A DNA stretch of 64,000 nt from Rehmannia glutinosa (GCA_016081115.2 JABTTQ020002542.1:860111-924110), one strand, 5' to 3'. Positions 43,712 to 56,847 are shown, counted from the stretch's first letter. Program-made: numbers and translations. The notes: generated by a model from the sequence alone, not told the origin.

Positions 43712-44209
43712 AATGAAATTAATGCATGCGTGTATGCATATTCGCTTGAATGTCTCAGCGAACTATTGTTGCATCTGCATAGGTAGCTTGTGGCTTTGAA
43801 CCTTCCATAGTAAAATACCATCGGATTTACTAGTTGCTTAGTGACGCGATGTCTTGAACTACTCAAACCGTTTGTGTAAACTGAGATAACAGTACTTACA
43901 CAATAACAATTCTAACACTTGTTGTTCTCACGTTGTGTCCATTTCGGCCCTGGACCATATCTTAGATTCATAAGCGTTTCTTTGAAGCGGCCATTACTTC
44001 TCACTTATATAGGTGATCTTCTATTGAAGAGTATCCTGCCATACTCCACCTTTCGGTATAGGAATCATTAAAAGTCTTAAACTTAACCTCACCATATTCA
44101 GTAGGTTTTCATTCACTTGGAAGTTTGGGAATGAGCTAACACATTTTCCAAGTGTTCAGTTGAACATTCATAACTTAGTTATCCCATTGAACCAAGGTCT
44201 TGGGATTTC

Positions 44210-44890
44210 TAATTCACAAGATTGGGTTACCGCTATGAACATTCTTTAGTTTGTGGATTATAAATCCATTCCCCTTAACAATTTATATAATTGATCGCGA
44301 TTTATGCCTTTTGTAAGCGGATCCGCAAGGTTTTCCTTTGACTTCACGTAGTCAACCGAAATAACCCCATTCGAAATCAATTATCTAATGGTATTGTGTC
44401 TTCGACGTATATGTCTAGTCTTACAATTATACATACTACTTGGTGCCTTTCCAATTGCTGATTGACTATCACAATGTATCAAAACAATAGACACAAACTT
44501 ATTCCAACAAGGAATATCCTCTAAAAAGTTTCTAAGCTATTCTGCTTCTTCTCCAGCTTTATCTAAAGCAATGAACTCGGACTCCATAGTGGATCGAGCT
44601 ATGCATGTCTGCTTAGAAGACTTCCACGACACCGCTCCTGCACATATTGTGAAAACATATCCACTTGTGGACTTGGAGTCTTTTGTGTCTGATATCCAAT
44701 TGGCATCATAATATCCTTCTAATAGTGTTGGATATCTCGTATAAAGTAGTCTGTAGTTCATGGTATACTTTAAATATCTAAGTACCCTTGTCACGGCTTT
44801 CCAGTGATCCGTACTTGGGTTACTTGTGAACCTACTTAGTTTGCTCACTGAATATGCAATGTCTGGACGTGTACAATTCATTAAGTACAT
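44210..44890 (-). pseudogene. RNase H of D
   Basis: Reads [20 protein letters not shown], then [20 protein letters not shown] (first catalytic Asp in YYDANW). [20 protein letters not shown] holds the Glu, and IHCDSQSAIGKAPSSMYNCK holds the second Asp. The end VISVDYVKSKENLADPLTKG is near 44300. Stops around 44540 and 44390 interrupt it. Confidence 0.85.
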
Positions 44891-45800
44891 CAGATTGAGA
44901 AACTGGTTCGCCTTTATTCTTGGCCAAGTGTAGACTTAGATCTACATGTGTCTTACCCGGAGGACTATCAAAAGCATTAAACTTTCTAAGTATGCTTTCG
45001 ACATAATGGGATTGTGATAAGACAATTCCATCCAAAGTTCTAGAGATTTTAATCTCTAATATAACATCAGATAATCTCATATCTTTCATGTCAAAGTTCT
45101 TCTTTAACATGTTCTTAGTATTCACGATTAAATCATGACTACTACCCATAATCAACATATCATCTACATAAAGGCATACTATGACGTAATTATTTGTAGT
45201 ACCTTTATTGTAGACACACTTATCACATTCATTGATTTTGAAATCGTTTGACTTTATAGTCGAGTCAAACTTTTCATGCCATTTCTTAGGTGCTTGTTTA
45301 GTCCATAAAGTGACTTAACAAGTTTACACATTTTTCGCTCTTGACTGGGTGCAACGTACCCTTCGGGTTGTTCCATATAGATCTCCTCTTCAAGATCACC
45401 ATTCAAGAAGGCTAGTCTTAACGTCCATTTGATGTATCTCAAGGTTATGCAAGACTGCAATAGCAATGAGAACACAAATGGACGTAATCCTCGTAACAGG
45501 AGAATATGTATCAAAAAATTCATATCCCTCCTTTTGTCTAAACCCTTTAGCTACCAAACGGGTTTTATACTTGTCAATAGATCCATCTGCTTTATACTTC
45601 CTTTTAAGGATCCACTTGCATCCCAAAGGTTTGCGACCCGGTGGGAGATCGACTAACTCCCAAGTATGATTTTGCATGATGGATTCTATCTCATTATTGA
45701 TAGCTTCTTTCCAGAGAGGAGCTTCTGGACTAGACAATGTTTCTTGAATAGTTCTAGGTTCGTTTTCTAACATATAAATTAGAAAATCAGGACCAAAAGA
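44830..45800 (-). pseudogene. Reverse transcriptase of D
   Basis: Conserved blocks: WKEAINNEIESIMQNHTWEL, PLGCKWILKRKYKADGSIDK, ARLVAKGFRQ-type TRLVAKGFRQKEGYEFFDTY and HQMDVKTSLLEW (near 45400). NGDLEEEIYMEQPEGYVAPS and the active site CLYVDDMLIMGSS (about 45140-45175, YVDD intact) follow. Frameshifts fall near 45400, 45270 and 44860, so it is at least three pieces. Confidence 0.88.
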
Positions 45801-45965
45801 CTTAGCTAATTTTGTCCTTTTACTGCGTCTCGGTTCCTCTTCATCATCACTTTGAGGTAACCTTGCAATTTCATAAGTTCATTTACTCGAACTTTCTCTT
45901 TCCTTTATTTGTTCGGAAATATATTCTCGAAGAATACAATATTCCTTGATTTATTGATCATACCT

Positions 45966-46860
45966 TCATTTATCAAGAATAGCTGACTTGTGCACTAAAA
46001 AGTGATATGTACTACTATTGTTAGCATATCTAATAAAAGCACAATCGATCGTCTTCGGACCGATTCTAACTTGTTTCGGCTTAGGTACTTCGACTTTAGC
46101 CAAACACTCCCACACTATGAGGTATTTATATGATGGTTTACGTCCCTTCCATAACTCATATGGAGTTTCATTTTTACCTTTGTGTGGGATCTTATTAAGA
46201 ATGTAGTTTGCAGAAAGTATGGCTTCACCCCACAGGTTTTCGGGTAAGCCAGAACTTATCGACATCGCATTCATCATCTCCTTAAGAGTACGATTTTTGC
46301 GTTCTGCAACTCCATTTGATTGAGGTGGATAGGGAGCAGTCGTTTGATGAATTATACCTGCTTTAGAGCAAAATTCTTCAAACAGAGCAACATACTCTCC
46401 ACCTCTCTCACTTTGAATCATCTTAATTTTCAAATTGGTGATTTTCAACTTCATTCTTATAAGTTTTAAAAGCTACTAAAGTTTCATCTCTTGCTTTTCA
46501 AAAGATATAAATAGCAATATGTTGTGCAATCGTCTATAAATATTATGAAGTACTTTTTCCCACCTTGAGTTTGCACAAGTTTTAAATCACACACATCTGT
46601 ATGAATTAACTCGAGAGGTTTGGTACTTCTCGTTACCGAATGAAACAACGCTTTGGCCAATTTTGCTTCAACATAAATCTCGCATTTGTCTTGTGAATTG
46701 GTTTTAAATGTAGGTATTAATTCCAGATTCACTAACCTTTTTATTGTGTTGAAGTTTACGTGTCCTAATCTATCATGCCATAAATTAGAACAATCCAACA
46801 AGTAAACAGAAGTTTCATTTTTATTCTTCGCCTCTTGGTGGAAAACAGATATTACAGACA
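45966..46860 (-). pseudogene. Integrase of D
   Basis: Pre-integrase block [17 protein letters not shown] keeps both His, but the paired cysteines read KCEIYVEAK, so the second Cys is Tyr. The core has HTDVCDLKL (first Asp). IQSERGGEYVALFEEFCSKA has Glu where the second catalytic Asp normally stands. PQSNGVAERKNRTLKEMMNA keeps the Glu. A break lies near 46470. Loss of two key residues makes activity unlikely. Confidence 0.85.
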
Positions 46861-47089
46861 TTTTAAAGAGCCCTTTATCAAGGTAGCCCCTACACAGAAA
46901 CTGACCATTCTTGGCCATTACAAATTTGTCAGACTCAAATACTAGTCTAAACCCGGTCTTACTAAGCAAAGGACCAAAAACTAAATTCTTGCGGATGTCT
47001 AGGACATGCAGCACATCTACAAGCATAAGCTCCTTTCTGGAAGTCATCTTGAGCATAACCTTGCCAAGCCCCACGATGTTGGAAGTCGA

Positions 47090-47420
47090 AGAGTTTTCCA
47101 TGAAAAGCTTCCTTCCATTGACCAGAGTGTAGGAGAAGAACATCTCTTTGTCAGCACAAATGTGACGAGTAGCCCCGGTATCTATCCACCACTCCCTTGG
47201 GTTATCCACCATATTGACTTCAAACACAACGGCGGTGAGATCGAGCTCCGACATGTCGATTGGAACTGACTTGTCCTCCGTCACATTGGCGTGTTGGTTG
47301 CTACCTTGATTGCCCTTTTTTAGGGTATCGATAATCCTTGGCCATGTGGTTCAGTTTGCCACAGTTGTAGCAATTCCCCTTGAACTTTTTGGCCTTTCCC
47401 TTGTCTTTCCCGGAGTGCTT
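47090..47420 (-). pseudogene. Gag zinc knuckle and protease of D
   Basis: The knuckle reads [14 protein letters not shown] (about 47398-47357): the last ligand, normally Cys, is Tyr. After a frame change, the protease has [20 protein letters not shown] (about 47200) with an intact D-T-G-A. Confidence 0.85.
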
Positions 47421-48124
47421 GCGTTTCTTGCTTGTGCTCGATTAAGCAAGATTGGCATTGGCCTCCATTCCAGACTTACTGGATTTCACTTCTGATTTTC
47501 AGTTGTCTTCTTCAATTCGAAGCCGAACAATCAGATCCTCAAGCCCCATCTTTTTGCACTTGTGCTTGAGGTAATTCTTAAAATCCTTCCACAATGGCGA
47601 CAACTTTTTGATTATTGCAGCTACTTGAAAGGATTCGTTCAGAATCATTCCTTCAGACACTAAGTCGTGAAGTATGATCTGAATCTCTTGAACTTGGCTG
47701 ATCACCGTCTTGGTGTCAACCATCTTGTACTCGAGAAATTGGCCGACAACAAAATTTTTTGTGCTGGAATCTTCCTTTTGTACTTCTTCTCCAAAGATCC
47801 CACAACTCTTTGGATGTTTTGAACGTGTTATAGACGTTACAGAGGGTGTCGTCTAGCCCGTTCTAAATATAATTACGACACATAAAATCGCTGTTATGCC
47901 AAACATCCATAGCGATTCTCCGTTGGTTGTCGATTTCTTCATCGCCAACGGTAGGGGGTCCTCTTTCAGAAAATGAGATACACCTAAAGTTGTGAGGTAG
48001 AACATCATTTTCTGTTGCCAGTGTTTGAAGTCAACGGCGGAAAACTTGGGTGTCTTTCACCGTGAGCAGGAGCAGCAGCCATCAGAGTGAACGAAACTAA
48101 AGCCATCGTCTTGAATAGAAACAT
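47421..48124 (-). pseudogene. Gag of D, broken
   Basis: Possible starts lie near 48124 and 48105. Readable blocks are KFSAVDFKHWQQKMMFYLTT near 48035 and FVVGQFLEYKMVDTKTVISQ near 47740. VQEIQIILHDLVSEGMILNE and LEDLIVRLRIEEDN (end near 47500) follow. These match Tnt1-type Gag (UBN2 family). Several stops separate the pieces. Confidence 0.8.
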
Positions 48125-48143
48125 ATTTTTCCGTCTTGCGATT

Positions 48144-48385
48144 TGTTGGGTAAAAATCTGGTTTACTATTTAAGTAAATGGCTTAGTGTTTGGATTGAGT
48201 CGAGGACTGAATTAAATTCAGTCTCCGCAAGAAGAGAAATGCCCCGTATACAAAGTGCTTACGGTTCTGGTGTTCATCCCTAAGATACAACGACTCTCTA
48301 TTCCGATTTAGCAGCATTTGCAAAAATCAGAACTTTAACGAACAAAAAATGTTTCTGACTTTCAAGCTTTTGAATAGGAAGGTAG
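48144..48385 (-). repeat. 5' LTR of D, inner 242 bp
   Basis: Inner end of the D 5' LTR, matching 42622-42865. It is cut at the GTAG where element C inserted and continues at 56848. Confidence 0.88.
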
Positions 48386-49675
48386 TGTAAGTCCTAGTGG
48401 CTACAATAATCTAGAGGGGGTGAATAGATTATCCGGCTTTGATTTTGCCCTCTTTTTAGAAAGACTCAAGCAAAGATGAAATGCTAAATGCGGAAAGTAA
48501 ATAGCACACGCGTCGATTTAAAGAGGTTCAACCCACCTAGGGCCTAATCTCTACCACCCCGATATACCCGGGATGGATTTCAAAAAAAAAAAAAGAATTT
48601 TATTAATTTACCAAAAATTAATACAACACCTTGAGGATTACCACAACCTCTTTCACCACCTTGAGGATTACCACAACCCTCTTACAACACCTAGAGGATC
48701 ACCACAACCCTCTTACAACACCTTTGAAGATTACCACAACCTTCAAACACCTATCACCTAGATCACCGAAAGTGTATTCTTACCACAAGAATACTCACAA
48801 GGATGTCTTGTGTTGAATGATGACCAAAAATCAAGATTACAACTCAATAATGATTGAAACAATATGAGAACAAGTGTAATCAAGAATTGAAAGCCTAGAC
48901 CTCGATTTTGTGCAAGTGAAAGTGCTTAGCTAATACAACAAGATTTATGAAAGTGTTTGCTCAATTGTTCTTTGCTTGTGTAGAGTGTTATCTCTTGTTG
49001 CTTGAATGAAGCCTCTATTTATAGGAGAGGACTTGGCTTTCATTTCCAGACATAGGCTCCTCCTTGGGGAGTGATTTCTTTGCAAAAAAACCATTTAAAA
49101 TGATCAATATAGCTGTTAGAAATCAATCCCACAAAATAGGAAAAGTATCTGAAAACGCAGCGGATAGTTCTTTGATAAACAGGGGGTTCGACCGGTCGCA
49201 GAGATAAGATTGTAATTGAATTCTGCGAATTTTAACACAGGGGTACCGGTCGGAGGGGATGCGGCGGTCGCCCTTAGTTGTGACCGGTTGCACTTGAAGA
49301 ATTTACGAAACAGAGAAGTCGGAACAAAAATCCAACTCCCAGTGCAAGTCGCCCGCCGGTCACAGGTCGGCCGCCGACCGGTCGACCACCTGGTCCACGG
49401 CCGCCGCCCTATTTTTTTCTTACGCCCATTTTCTGTTTCTCACTCAACTCAGTACGGGTTGCCCTATAGGGCGACCGATCGAGCCTAAAACAAATGTGTT
49501 GTCCAATTTTTTAACGAAAATAAACTCCAAAAAAATACTCAGAAAAATAGTAAAAACATTTTAAGTTGATCGGAAGTATTTAGACAACATTTAGGGACAT
49601 TGTTTTGGTTTAAAAACTCATTTGAACAAAATCGAACATAATCATCAAAATCATGATAAAAACATTTATCTAACA
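48386..49675 (-). repeat. 3' LTR of C
   Basis: 1,290 bp, minus strand TGTTAGATAAATG to GGACTTACA. It contains a GACCGGTC-rich island (about 49185-49470), a TATA box (CTATAAATAG reversed, about 49014-49024) and a minisatellite of GAGGATTACCACAACCCTC-like units (about 48630-48750). Confidence 0.9.
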
Positions 49676-49692
49676 AACTCCCATTTTTGATG
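49676..49692 (-). promoter_or_regulatory. Terminal polypurine tract of C
   Basis: Reversed CATCAAAAATGGGAGTT ends against the 3' LTR. It is less pure than the A and F versions (a T in the run). Confidence 0.7.
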
Positions 49693-50855
49693 ATTACAAA
49701 CCAAAACAACTTTCTTGAGGACGATTTGAAAAACAAATAAAATTTTCCGGTTTTACAAGTAAACTATCCGTTAAGTATTTCATACAAGGCTCCCCTATTT
49801 ATGAGCATATCAACAAACGATTATTATAAGTAAGAAGCACAAGCTATAACAAGCTTATATAAGATGCATCTTGAGCTAAGAAGCTCCCCCTGTCACAATA
49901 CTTATAATCAATTTCATTCGAGTCCAAAATTCAAGCCATGGAATAGGTATTTGAGTCCACAATACTTATTGCGAGCTTTTATTAGCTTTTCTTGAGCTAA
50001 CGAGCCAATATCCTGTTTCTCCCCTTTGGAATCATCAAAAAAATGTTAGAATGGTGAAAACACCATATAATAATATCAAAGTGCGCCAAAGGGACGGTTT
50101 ATTAACCGTTGAGCAATTAAAGCGTAACAATCCAAGGAAAATGGGAGAAATATAATATGAAGAGTTCATACGCTCGTTTTGTTTACCAAAACATGATCTT
50201 AATAAGTATAGAAGACTTTTGAAAGCAAGAGAATCATGTAGAAGTTGAAATTTTCATTGTGACATTTCATCGAACACCTTGTGTGCGTGAAAAATAAAAG
50301 AGGTTGTATATAACCTTTGTAAATGTTACAAGCCAAATTTTTTTTATCACCAATTCACCTCAATCATTATACAATTCAATCATAATAAATAAGCTCATCA
50401 AAATCATATACAAGAATTATCAAGAAATATACCATAGGGTGATTAACTCGAGCGGTTCAACCTGATTGAGCAAAAGAAGTGAAAATCTTACCATTTGATC
50501 GGAGAAAAGATGAGCCATAATGATGATGATCATGCTATATAATGTCCATGTTGTGAAAAAAATGCATGAAAACCATTTTTGAATGAAATATGTGAAACTT
50601 TGGCAAAGGGGACGAAAAATGGCCAAAAGAAGTTAAACTTGCGAATGTTGAAGACATAACCATTTTAATCCAAGATTTTGCTTAGGGCGACGGGTCGTGG
50701 TTGAGGGCGACAGGTTGCCTCAACCCTTTCAAACCAATGTTCGTGGGTTTTTCCAAAATCCGAATTTTCAACCAAAAATCCGATTTTTCGCCCCTAAGTT
50801 TTAAAAATGTGCAAAATGCAGGCGTAAGCCTCATTCAATATGCATTATGCCTAAC
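49693..50855 (-). other. Sirevirus 3' spacer of C
   Basis: Further purine tracts (reverse) lie at about 49789-49800, 49882-49896 and 50012-50029, in the same order and context as in A and F. Donor-like ATGGTAAGAT (reverse, about 50490-50500) is conserved. The spacer holds no env-like frame. Confidence 0.7.
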
Positions 50856-51580
50856 CTAAGGAGCTCGTATTGAAGCAAAAGTCTCGGAAGATAGCGGTTT
50901 TGTAAAAATGTCCGCTAATTGATCTTGAGATGGTACAAAGGATATCTCAATTTTTCGCTTTGAAACACAATCCCTTAGAAAATGATGTCGAATCTCAATA
51001 TGTTTGGTACGGTTATGATGAACCGGGTTTTGAGCAATATTTATAGCGGATATATTATCACAAAAGATAGGTACGTTTTCAAAAGAGCATTTGTAATCCG
51101 CTAAGGTTTGTTTCATCCAAAGAAGTTGAGTATAACAAAATGCGGCGGAAATGTATTCGGCTTCGCCGTTGAAAGAGAAACACAGTTTTGCTTCTTTGAA
51201 AACCAAGAAACTAGGCAATCGCCTAAAAATTGACATGATCCGGAAGTATTTTTCCGATCATCAATATTTCCGCATAGTCCAGAATCACTATAACCTTTAA
51301 GAGAAAAATTTTCATTCTTTGGATAAAATAAACCATATTGAATAGTGCCTTTCAAATATTGAAAAATCCTTTTAACGGCACTCATATGAGATTCTTTGGG
51401 ATTGCTTTGAAAACGAGCACATAGGCATAAGTCATGAAGAATGTCCGGTCTACTAGCAGTTAAATAAAGTAAACTACCAATCATACTCGACATTTTTGAT
51501 TCATCCGGACTTGGCTTTCTCATCTTTGTCAATTTTGACATTTGTTGCCATGGGAGTAGAGACGATTCTTCCTTCTTCAA
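50856..51580 (-). pseudogene. RNase H of C
   Basis: Blocks: SMIGSLLYLTASRPDILHDL, LKGYSDSGLCGNIDDRKNTS (Asp in YSDSG) and CVSLSTA/EAEYISAAFCYTQLLWMK (Glu; one frameshift near 51180). VPIFCDNISAINIAQNPVHH (Asp), then RTKHIEIRHHFLRDCVSKRK and QLADIFTKPLSSETFASIRA follow. One main frameshift separates two long frames. Confidence 0.9.
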
Positions 51581-51639
51581 TGCCGAACTTTTTCAAAAGT
51601 TCTTTTGTATACTTAGATTGTGAAATGTAAATACCTTCT

Positions 51640-52610
51640 TGACATTGCTTAATTTGGAGTCCAAGAAGAAGTTGAGCTCCCCATCATGCTCATTTCAAAT
51701 TCTCCTTGCATCAACTTAGAGAATTTCTTGCACAAAGAATCATTAGTAGCACCAAAGATAATATCATCAACATAAATTTGCACAAGTAAACAATCTTGCC
51801 CTTTTTCAAAAACAAATAGAGTTGTATCAACTTTACCTCTTATAAAACCATTTTGTAAAAGAAAAGAACTAAGTTTATCATACCATGCACGGGGTGCTTG
51901 TTTTAAAACCATATAAGGCCTCTTTAAGTTTATAAACATCATTAGGTAGAAAAATTTTCAAACCCCGGATGTTGTTTTACATAGACTTCTTCTTGAATAA
52001 TACCATTTAAGAAAGCGGATTTAACATCCATTTGGTAAAGTTTGAAATTTTTAAAACAAGAATAGGCAAGTAAAATACGAATGGCTTCTAAACGTGCAAC
52101 GGGTGCAAAAGTTTCATCATAGTCAATACCTTCTTCTTGACAATACCCTTGAGCTACTAACCTTGCCTTATTTCGAACAATGTTGCCTTGATCATCAAGT
52201 TTGTTCCGGAATACCCATTTTGTACCAATTATGGTTTGAGAAGGAGGACAAGGTACTAATTCCCATACATCATTTCTTTCAAATTGATTTAACTCCTCTT
52301 GCATTTCTAAGAACCAATCTTCATCCTCAATGGCCTCTTTAGCATTTTTAGGCTCTTTTTGAGAAATAAGAGCTTTCTTGGCAAATTTTTTCCGGGTCAT
52401 CACTTTGTCAAGGGGATCACCAATAATAAGATCTTTTGGGTGATCTCCCTTAAATTTCAGTGCTACGGGAAGATCCGAGATATCACCTCTATCTTCTTGA
52501 GGACCATTTGAAGTAGACGGTTGATCATTTGGTGTAGATTTGATCATCAATTTGAACAATTTGTTCAATAATATCTTCTTCATCACTTTCATCATTAGGT
52601 ATTCTTTCAA
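51640..52610 (-). pseudogene. Reverse transcriptase of C
   Basis: A 222-codon frame (52610-51942) has the linker [20 protein letters not shown], then [40 protein letters not shown] and [20 protein letters not shown]. After a frameshift near 51940 the next frame has LKQAPRAWYDKLSSFLLQNG and the intact active site QIYVDDIIFGATNDSLCKKF (near 51765). This is the clearest Sirevirus-type RT in the window. Confidence 0.92.
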
Positions 52611-52659
52611 CTTCTTAGAAGCTTCATTAAATTTGACATGGATGGATTCTTCAACAACT

Positions 52660-53670
52660 CCACTAGTCTTATTGTAAACCCGATATGCTTTGCTTTTTGT
52701 TGAATATCCGTAAATATCCCTTCATCGGCCTTAGATAAAGTTTGTCCAATTGATCCTTGGTATTCAAAATAAAGCATTTACAACCAAATATCTTGAAATA
52801 ACTAATATTTGGAGTTTTACCTTTCCAAAGCTCATATGGAGTTTTATTCATTTTAGGACGAATATAAACTCGATTAATGACATAGCAAGCGTACTTACGG
52901 CTTCGGCCCAAAAATATTTTGGAAGTGAAAATTCATTGAGCATGGACCGACTCATCTCTTGTAATGTCCGATTTTTCCTTTCGGTTACTCCATTTTGTTG
53001 AGGTGTCCTTGGAGCCGAGAAATTATGAGCATATCCTTTGGTTTCACAAAATACTCTAAATTCACCGTCAAATTCTCCACCTCGATCGCTTGAATAGACT
53101 TGATAGTGTCTTCCTTTTCATTCTCAATAAGTCTACACAACTTAACAAACTCATTAACGACATCGCTTTTATTGGTAAGAAAAAGAGCCCAAGTATATCT
53201 AGAAAAATCATCGACGATAACAAAAGTGTAATGTTTTCTACTTAGACTATAGTACCAATATCCCCATACAAATCAAGGTGAAGCAATTGTAGGGGTTTGG
53301 TTGTGGAAATTTCATTTTGGGCTTAAAACTACTTTTAACTAATTTGTTCTTTTGAAGTGTCACATAAGCCAAGATTTTCAAAATTCAATTTGGGTAGTCC
53401 TTTCACATGTTGGTTTTTGTAAATATTTTTCAAATTCTTATATCCAACATGTCCAAGTCACCTATGCCATAAACTAGTTAAATCATTATTAGCGACTAAA
53501 CACGAAACATTTTGACTAACCAAATCACTTGTACAAATTTTGTAAAGATTGCCTTTTCTATATGCTTCACAAATAATTTCACCATTTTTAAGAATAAGGC
53601 ATTTTTCTTTATTAAAAGAAACATCATAATTTGAATCACAAAGGTGGCTAACACTTATCAAATTAAACTT
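52660..53670 (-). pseudogene. Integrase region of C
   Basis: Pre-integrase LISVSHLCDSNYDVSFNKEK and SLWHR, then RLGHVGYKNLKNIYK across a frameshift near 53460. The core Glu block PQQNGVTERKNRT is near 52985. YACYVINRVYIRPKMNKTPY and ISYFKIFGCKCFILNT follow near 52800. Frames change at least four times. Confidence 0.85.
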
Positions 53671-53759
53671 AAGCCCTTCAACTAAAAGAACATTACTAAG
53701 AGAGAAAAAGAAGAGTTACCAATTTCTCCATTTCCAAGAATTTTTCCTTTGCCATTGCC

Positions 53760-55514
53760 GAACATGACCATACCCTCTTCTTGGAGCTTGATGTTGGTAA
53801 AAAGTTCTCTTCTCCGGTCATATGGCGTGAACATCCGCATTTGTCCACGAGCCATTTGAATCTTTCCATTGTTGTTATAGCCCCTATTACCTACAAAAGA
53901 ATTTCTTTTAGGTACCCTATAATTTTGGGGTCCATGGGGTTAGTCTTGAGACCTTTGGGTCTCCAAACATGTCTTGAGCTATTTCTCAAATTGCAATTAT
54001 TAGCATAATGTCCAACTTTGCCACAATAAAAACAAGTAGTAGTATTATAATTATTAGCACGTACAAAAGTCGGACCTTGGTTATTTTTCTTAAAAACACT
54101 TTGAAATGGCTTATAACCAAGTCCCAATTTGGAATGCTCACCTATTTGTGCATCTAAAATTTTTGTGACTTTATCCGTGCTTATGTTGAAGCGATGCACA
54201 TCATTTTTCAAACATTCAATATCTTTTGTGAGCGATTCCTTTTCGGTTTCAAGAGAATGAATTCTAGTAAAGAGCATGAGCTTTGCAGAGATTCATAAGA
54301 GGTAAATAATTTTTCCTTTTCAACCTTAAGCTCCTTATGCTCCTTTTTCAAATTTTTGTATTTAACAATTAAATTTTGAAACTCAATTTGCAATTCATCA
54401 AAATCACATTGCAAGTCATCAACTATGGAGGAAGTAGAAGAATTTGAATGTACCTCATTGTTTTTCATCATCGTCTATGGCATGAGACCGTGTTCGCTTC
54501 TCCTTCCTCATCGGTTGTTTCGAGTAGTTCATCCCATGTTTTGACCTCCGCGTTTAGAGCCTTCTTTTTTGTGAAAGGCTTCTTTTCTTTTGCTCCTCTT
54601 CATCGAGCTTTGGGCGTCGGCAATGAAGTGCCGGGTTTTCCGCATTTAAAGCAAGCATTATCTCTTGGTTTTGATGAATTTGCAAATTATTCCTAAAGGT
54701 CTTGCTTTATTTTTATTTACAAATTTTGCAAATTTTCGAACAAGTGCGGCCGTTTCCTCACATCATCATCATTATCATAGTATGCATTATTAGAAGAAGA
54801 AGTTAAGACCTTTAGGAATAATTTGCATACCCGATTGATTTATGGATGGTTTGGAATTTTTCCTCTCCTTGAGATAGACTTCATAGATGAGGAGGTTTCA
54901 ATGAGCTCGTCAAACTTGAGTGTCTCAAGGTTTTGTGCTTCGTGATTGCCATTACTTTTTTTCGGACCATGAGCGGGAAGAGCATTCAATACCTTAGTCA
55001 CCTTGTCTTCTTCGGAAATGACTTTACCAAGGGCCACAAGAGGATTGACAATATTATCAAGCCTTTCCACCATCTTGGAAATTTTTTCACCATCATGCAT
55101 GTTAAAGTTTTCAAAGTTTTTAACAAGCATGGTCTTTTTCTTGCTTGACCTTCTTAGTCCCTTCATAAATTGTCTCCAATTTTTCCCAAACCTCATGTGC
55201 CGATCTTATGCCTCTTATGCGATTATACTGTAGAGTGAAGAGAACAATGAAAAATATTTAAGGCCTTACCGTTTAGAGAAAGCCTTTTTGTCATTTTCAT
55301 CAAACTCCTTGAAAGGTTTAGAGTCAAGGTGCCATCCTCCGATTTTTTGGTTGGTTGATCAACTCCTTCAATGACCACATTCCAAATATCGAACCCGCAC
55401 CCTTTTGTAGAAAGCACTCCATACGGTCTTTCCAAAATGCGTAGTTGTTGGCGTCGAATAGTGGTGGCTTGTTGGTGGAGCGCTGGTGGTGAGATGAGCA
55501 TCATGTGTAGCCAT
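53760..55514 (-). pseudogene. Gag and protease of C
   Basis: ATG at 55514 opens MATHDAHLTTSAPPTSHH and loses frame. Capsid blocks RMECFLQ..CGFDIWNVVIEG, IRSAHEVWEKLETIYE-like RFGKNWRQ and coiled-coil IVKYKNLKKEHKELKVEKEK follow. The zinc knuckle CFYCGKVGHYANNC (about 54045-54004) is complete. RHVWRPKGLKTNP follows. The protease WLVDKCGCSRHMTG near 53850 has a disrupted D-S-G. Confidence 0.85.
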
Positions 55515-55556
55515 GGATCTTTCCTCTTTACTCGAACGAGCTTAGCCAAAGAGTTT

Positions 55557-55570
55557 GGCTCTGGTACCCA
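55557..55570 (-). promoter_or_regulatory. Primer binding site of C
   Basis: Reversed TGGGTACCAGAGCC, the initiator-Met-type site with an extra G, lies two bases inside the 5' LTR end. Confidence 0.7.
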
Positions 55571-55572
55571 CT

Positions 55573-56847
55573 TGTAAGTCCTAGTGGCTACAATAATCTA
55601 GAGGGAGTGAATAGATTATCCGGTTTTTCAAATTTTGCCCTCTTTTTAGAAAGACTCAAGCAAAGATGAAATGCTAAATGTGGAAAGTAAATAGCACGTC
55701 GATTTAAAGAGGTTCAACCCACCTAGGGCATAATCCTCTACCACCCCAGTATACCGGGATGGATTTCAAAAAGAAAAAAAAGAATTTTATTAATTTACCA
55801 AAAATTAATACAACACCTTGAGGATTACCACAACCCTCTTTCACCACCTTGAGGATTACCACAACCCTCTTACAACACCTAGAGGATCACCACAACCCTC
55901 TTACAACACCTTTGAAGATTACCACAACCTTCAAACACCTATCACCTAGATCACCCAAGTGTATTCTTACCCACAAGAATACTCACAAGGATGTCTTGTG
56001 TTGAATGATGACCAAAATCAAGATTACAACTCAATAATGATTGAAACAATATGAGAACAAGTGTAATCAAGAATTGAAAGCCTAGACCTCAATTTTGTGC
56101 AAGTGAAAGTGCTAGGCTAATACAACAAGATTTATGAAAGTGTTTGCTCAATTCTCTTTGCTTGTGTAGAGTGTTATCTCTTGTTGCTTGAATAAAGCCT
56201 CTATTTATAGGAGAGGACTTGGCTTTCATTTCCAGACATAAGCTCCTCATTGGGGAGTGATTTTTGCAAAAGAAACCATTTAAAATGATCAATATAGCTG
56301 TTAGAAATCAATCCCACAAAATAGGAAAAACTGTCTGAAAACGCAACGGATAGTTTGCTGATAAACAGGGGGTTCGACCGGTCGCGCAGAGATAAGATTG
56401 AAATTGAATTCTGCAAATTTTAACACAGGGGGACCGGTCGGAGGGTGCGACGGTCGCCTTAGTCTGAAGGTTGCACTTGAAGAATTTATTTAAACAGAGA
56501 AGTTCGGAACAAAATCCAACTCCAGTGCAAGTCGCCGCCGGTCTCGGCCGGCAGACCGGCCGACCACCTGGTCGACCGATCGCCCGCCCTATTTTTCTTA
56601 CGCCCCATTTTGTTTTCACTCAACTCAGTACTGGGTTGCCTATAGAGGCGACGGTTGAGCTGAAACAAATATGTTGTCCAATTTTTAACGAAAGTAAACT
56701 CCAAAAAATACTCAGAAAAATAGTAAAACATTTTAAGTTGATCGGAAGTATTTAGACAACATTTAGGGACATTGTTTTGGTTTAAAAACTCATTTGAACA
56801 AAATCGAACATAATCATCAAAATCATGATAAAAACATTTATCTAACA
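55573..56847 (-). repeat. 5' LTR of C
   Basis: 1,275 bp, same landmarks as 48386-49675. The TATA box reversed is CTATTTATAG at 56211-56220. The two LTRs differ by scattered substitutions and small indels, so the insertion is not very recent. Confidence 0.9.

Larger units (their letters stand above)
48386..56847 (-). mobile_element. Complete Sirevirus element C nested in D
   Basis: The element is 8,462 bp, minus strand: 5' LTR 56847-55573, primer binding site, gag, protease, integrase, RT, RNase H, long 3' spacer, polypurine tract, 3' LTR 49675-48386. GTAG on both sides (48382-48385 and 56848-56851) is a target duplication; the unbroken site reads AAGGTAGATCAATATG in the other D LTR near 42858. 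All coding regions carry frameshifts, so it is complete in layout but not intact. Confidence 0.92.
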
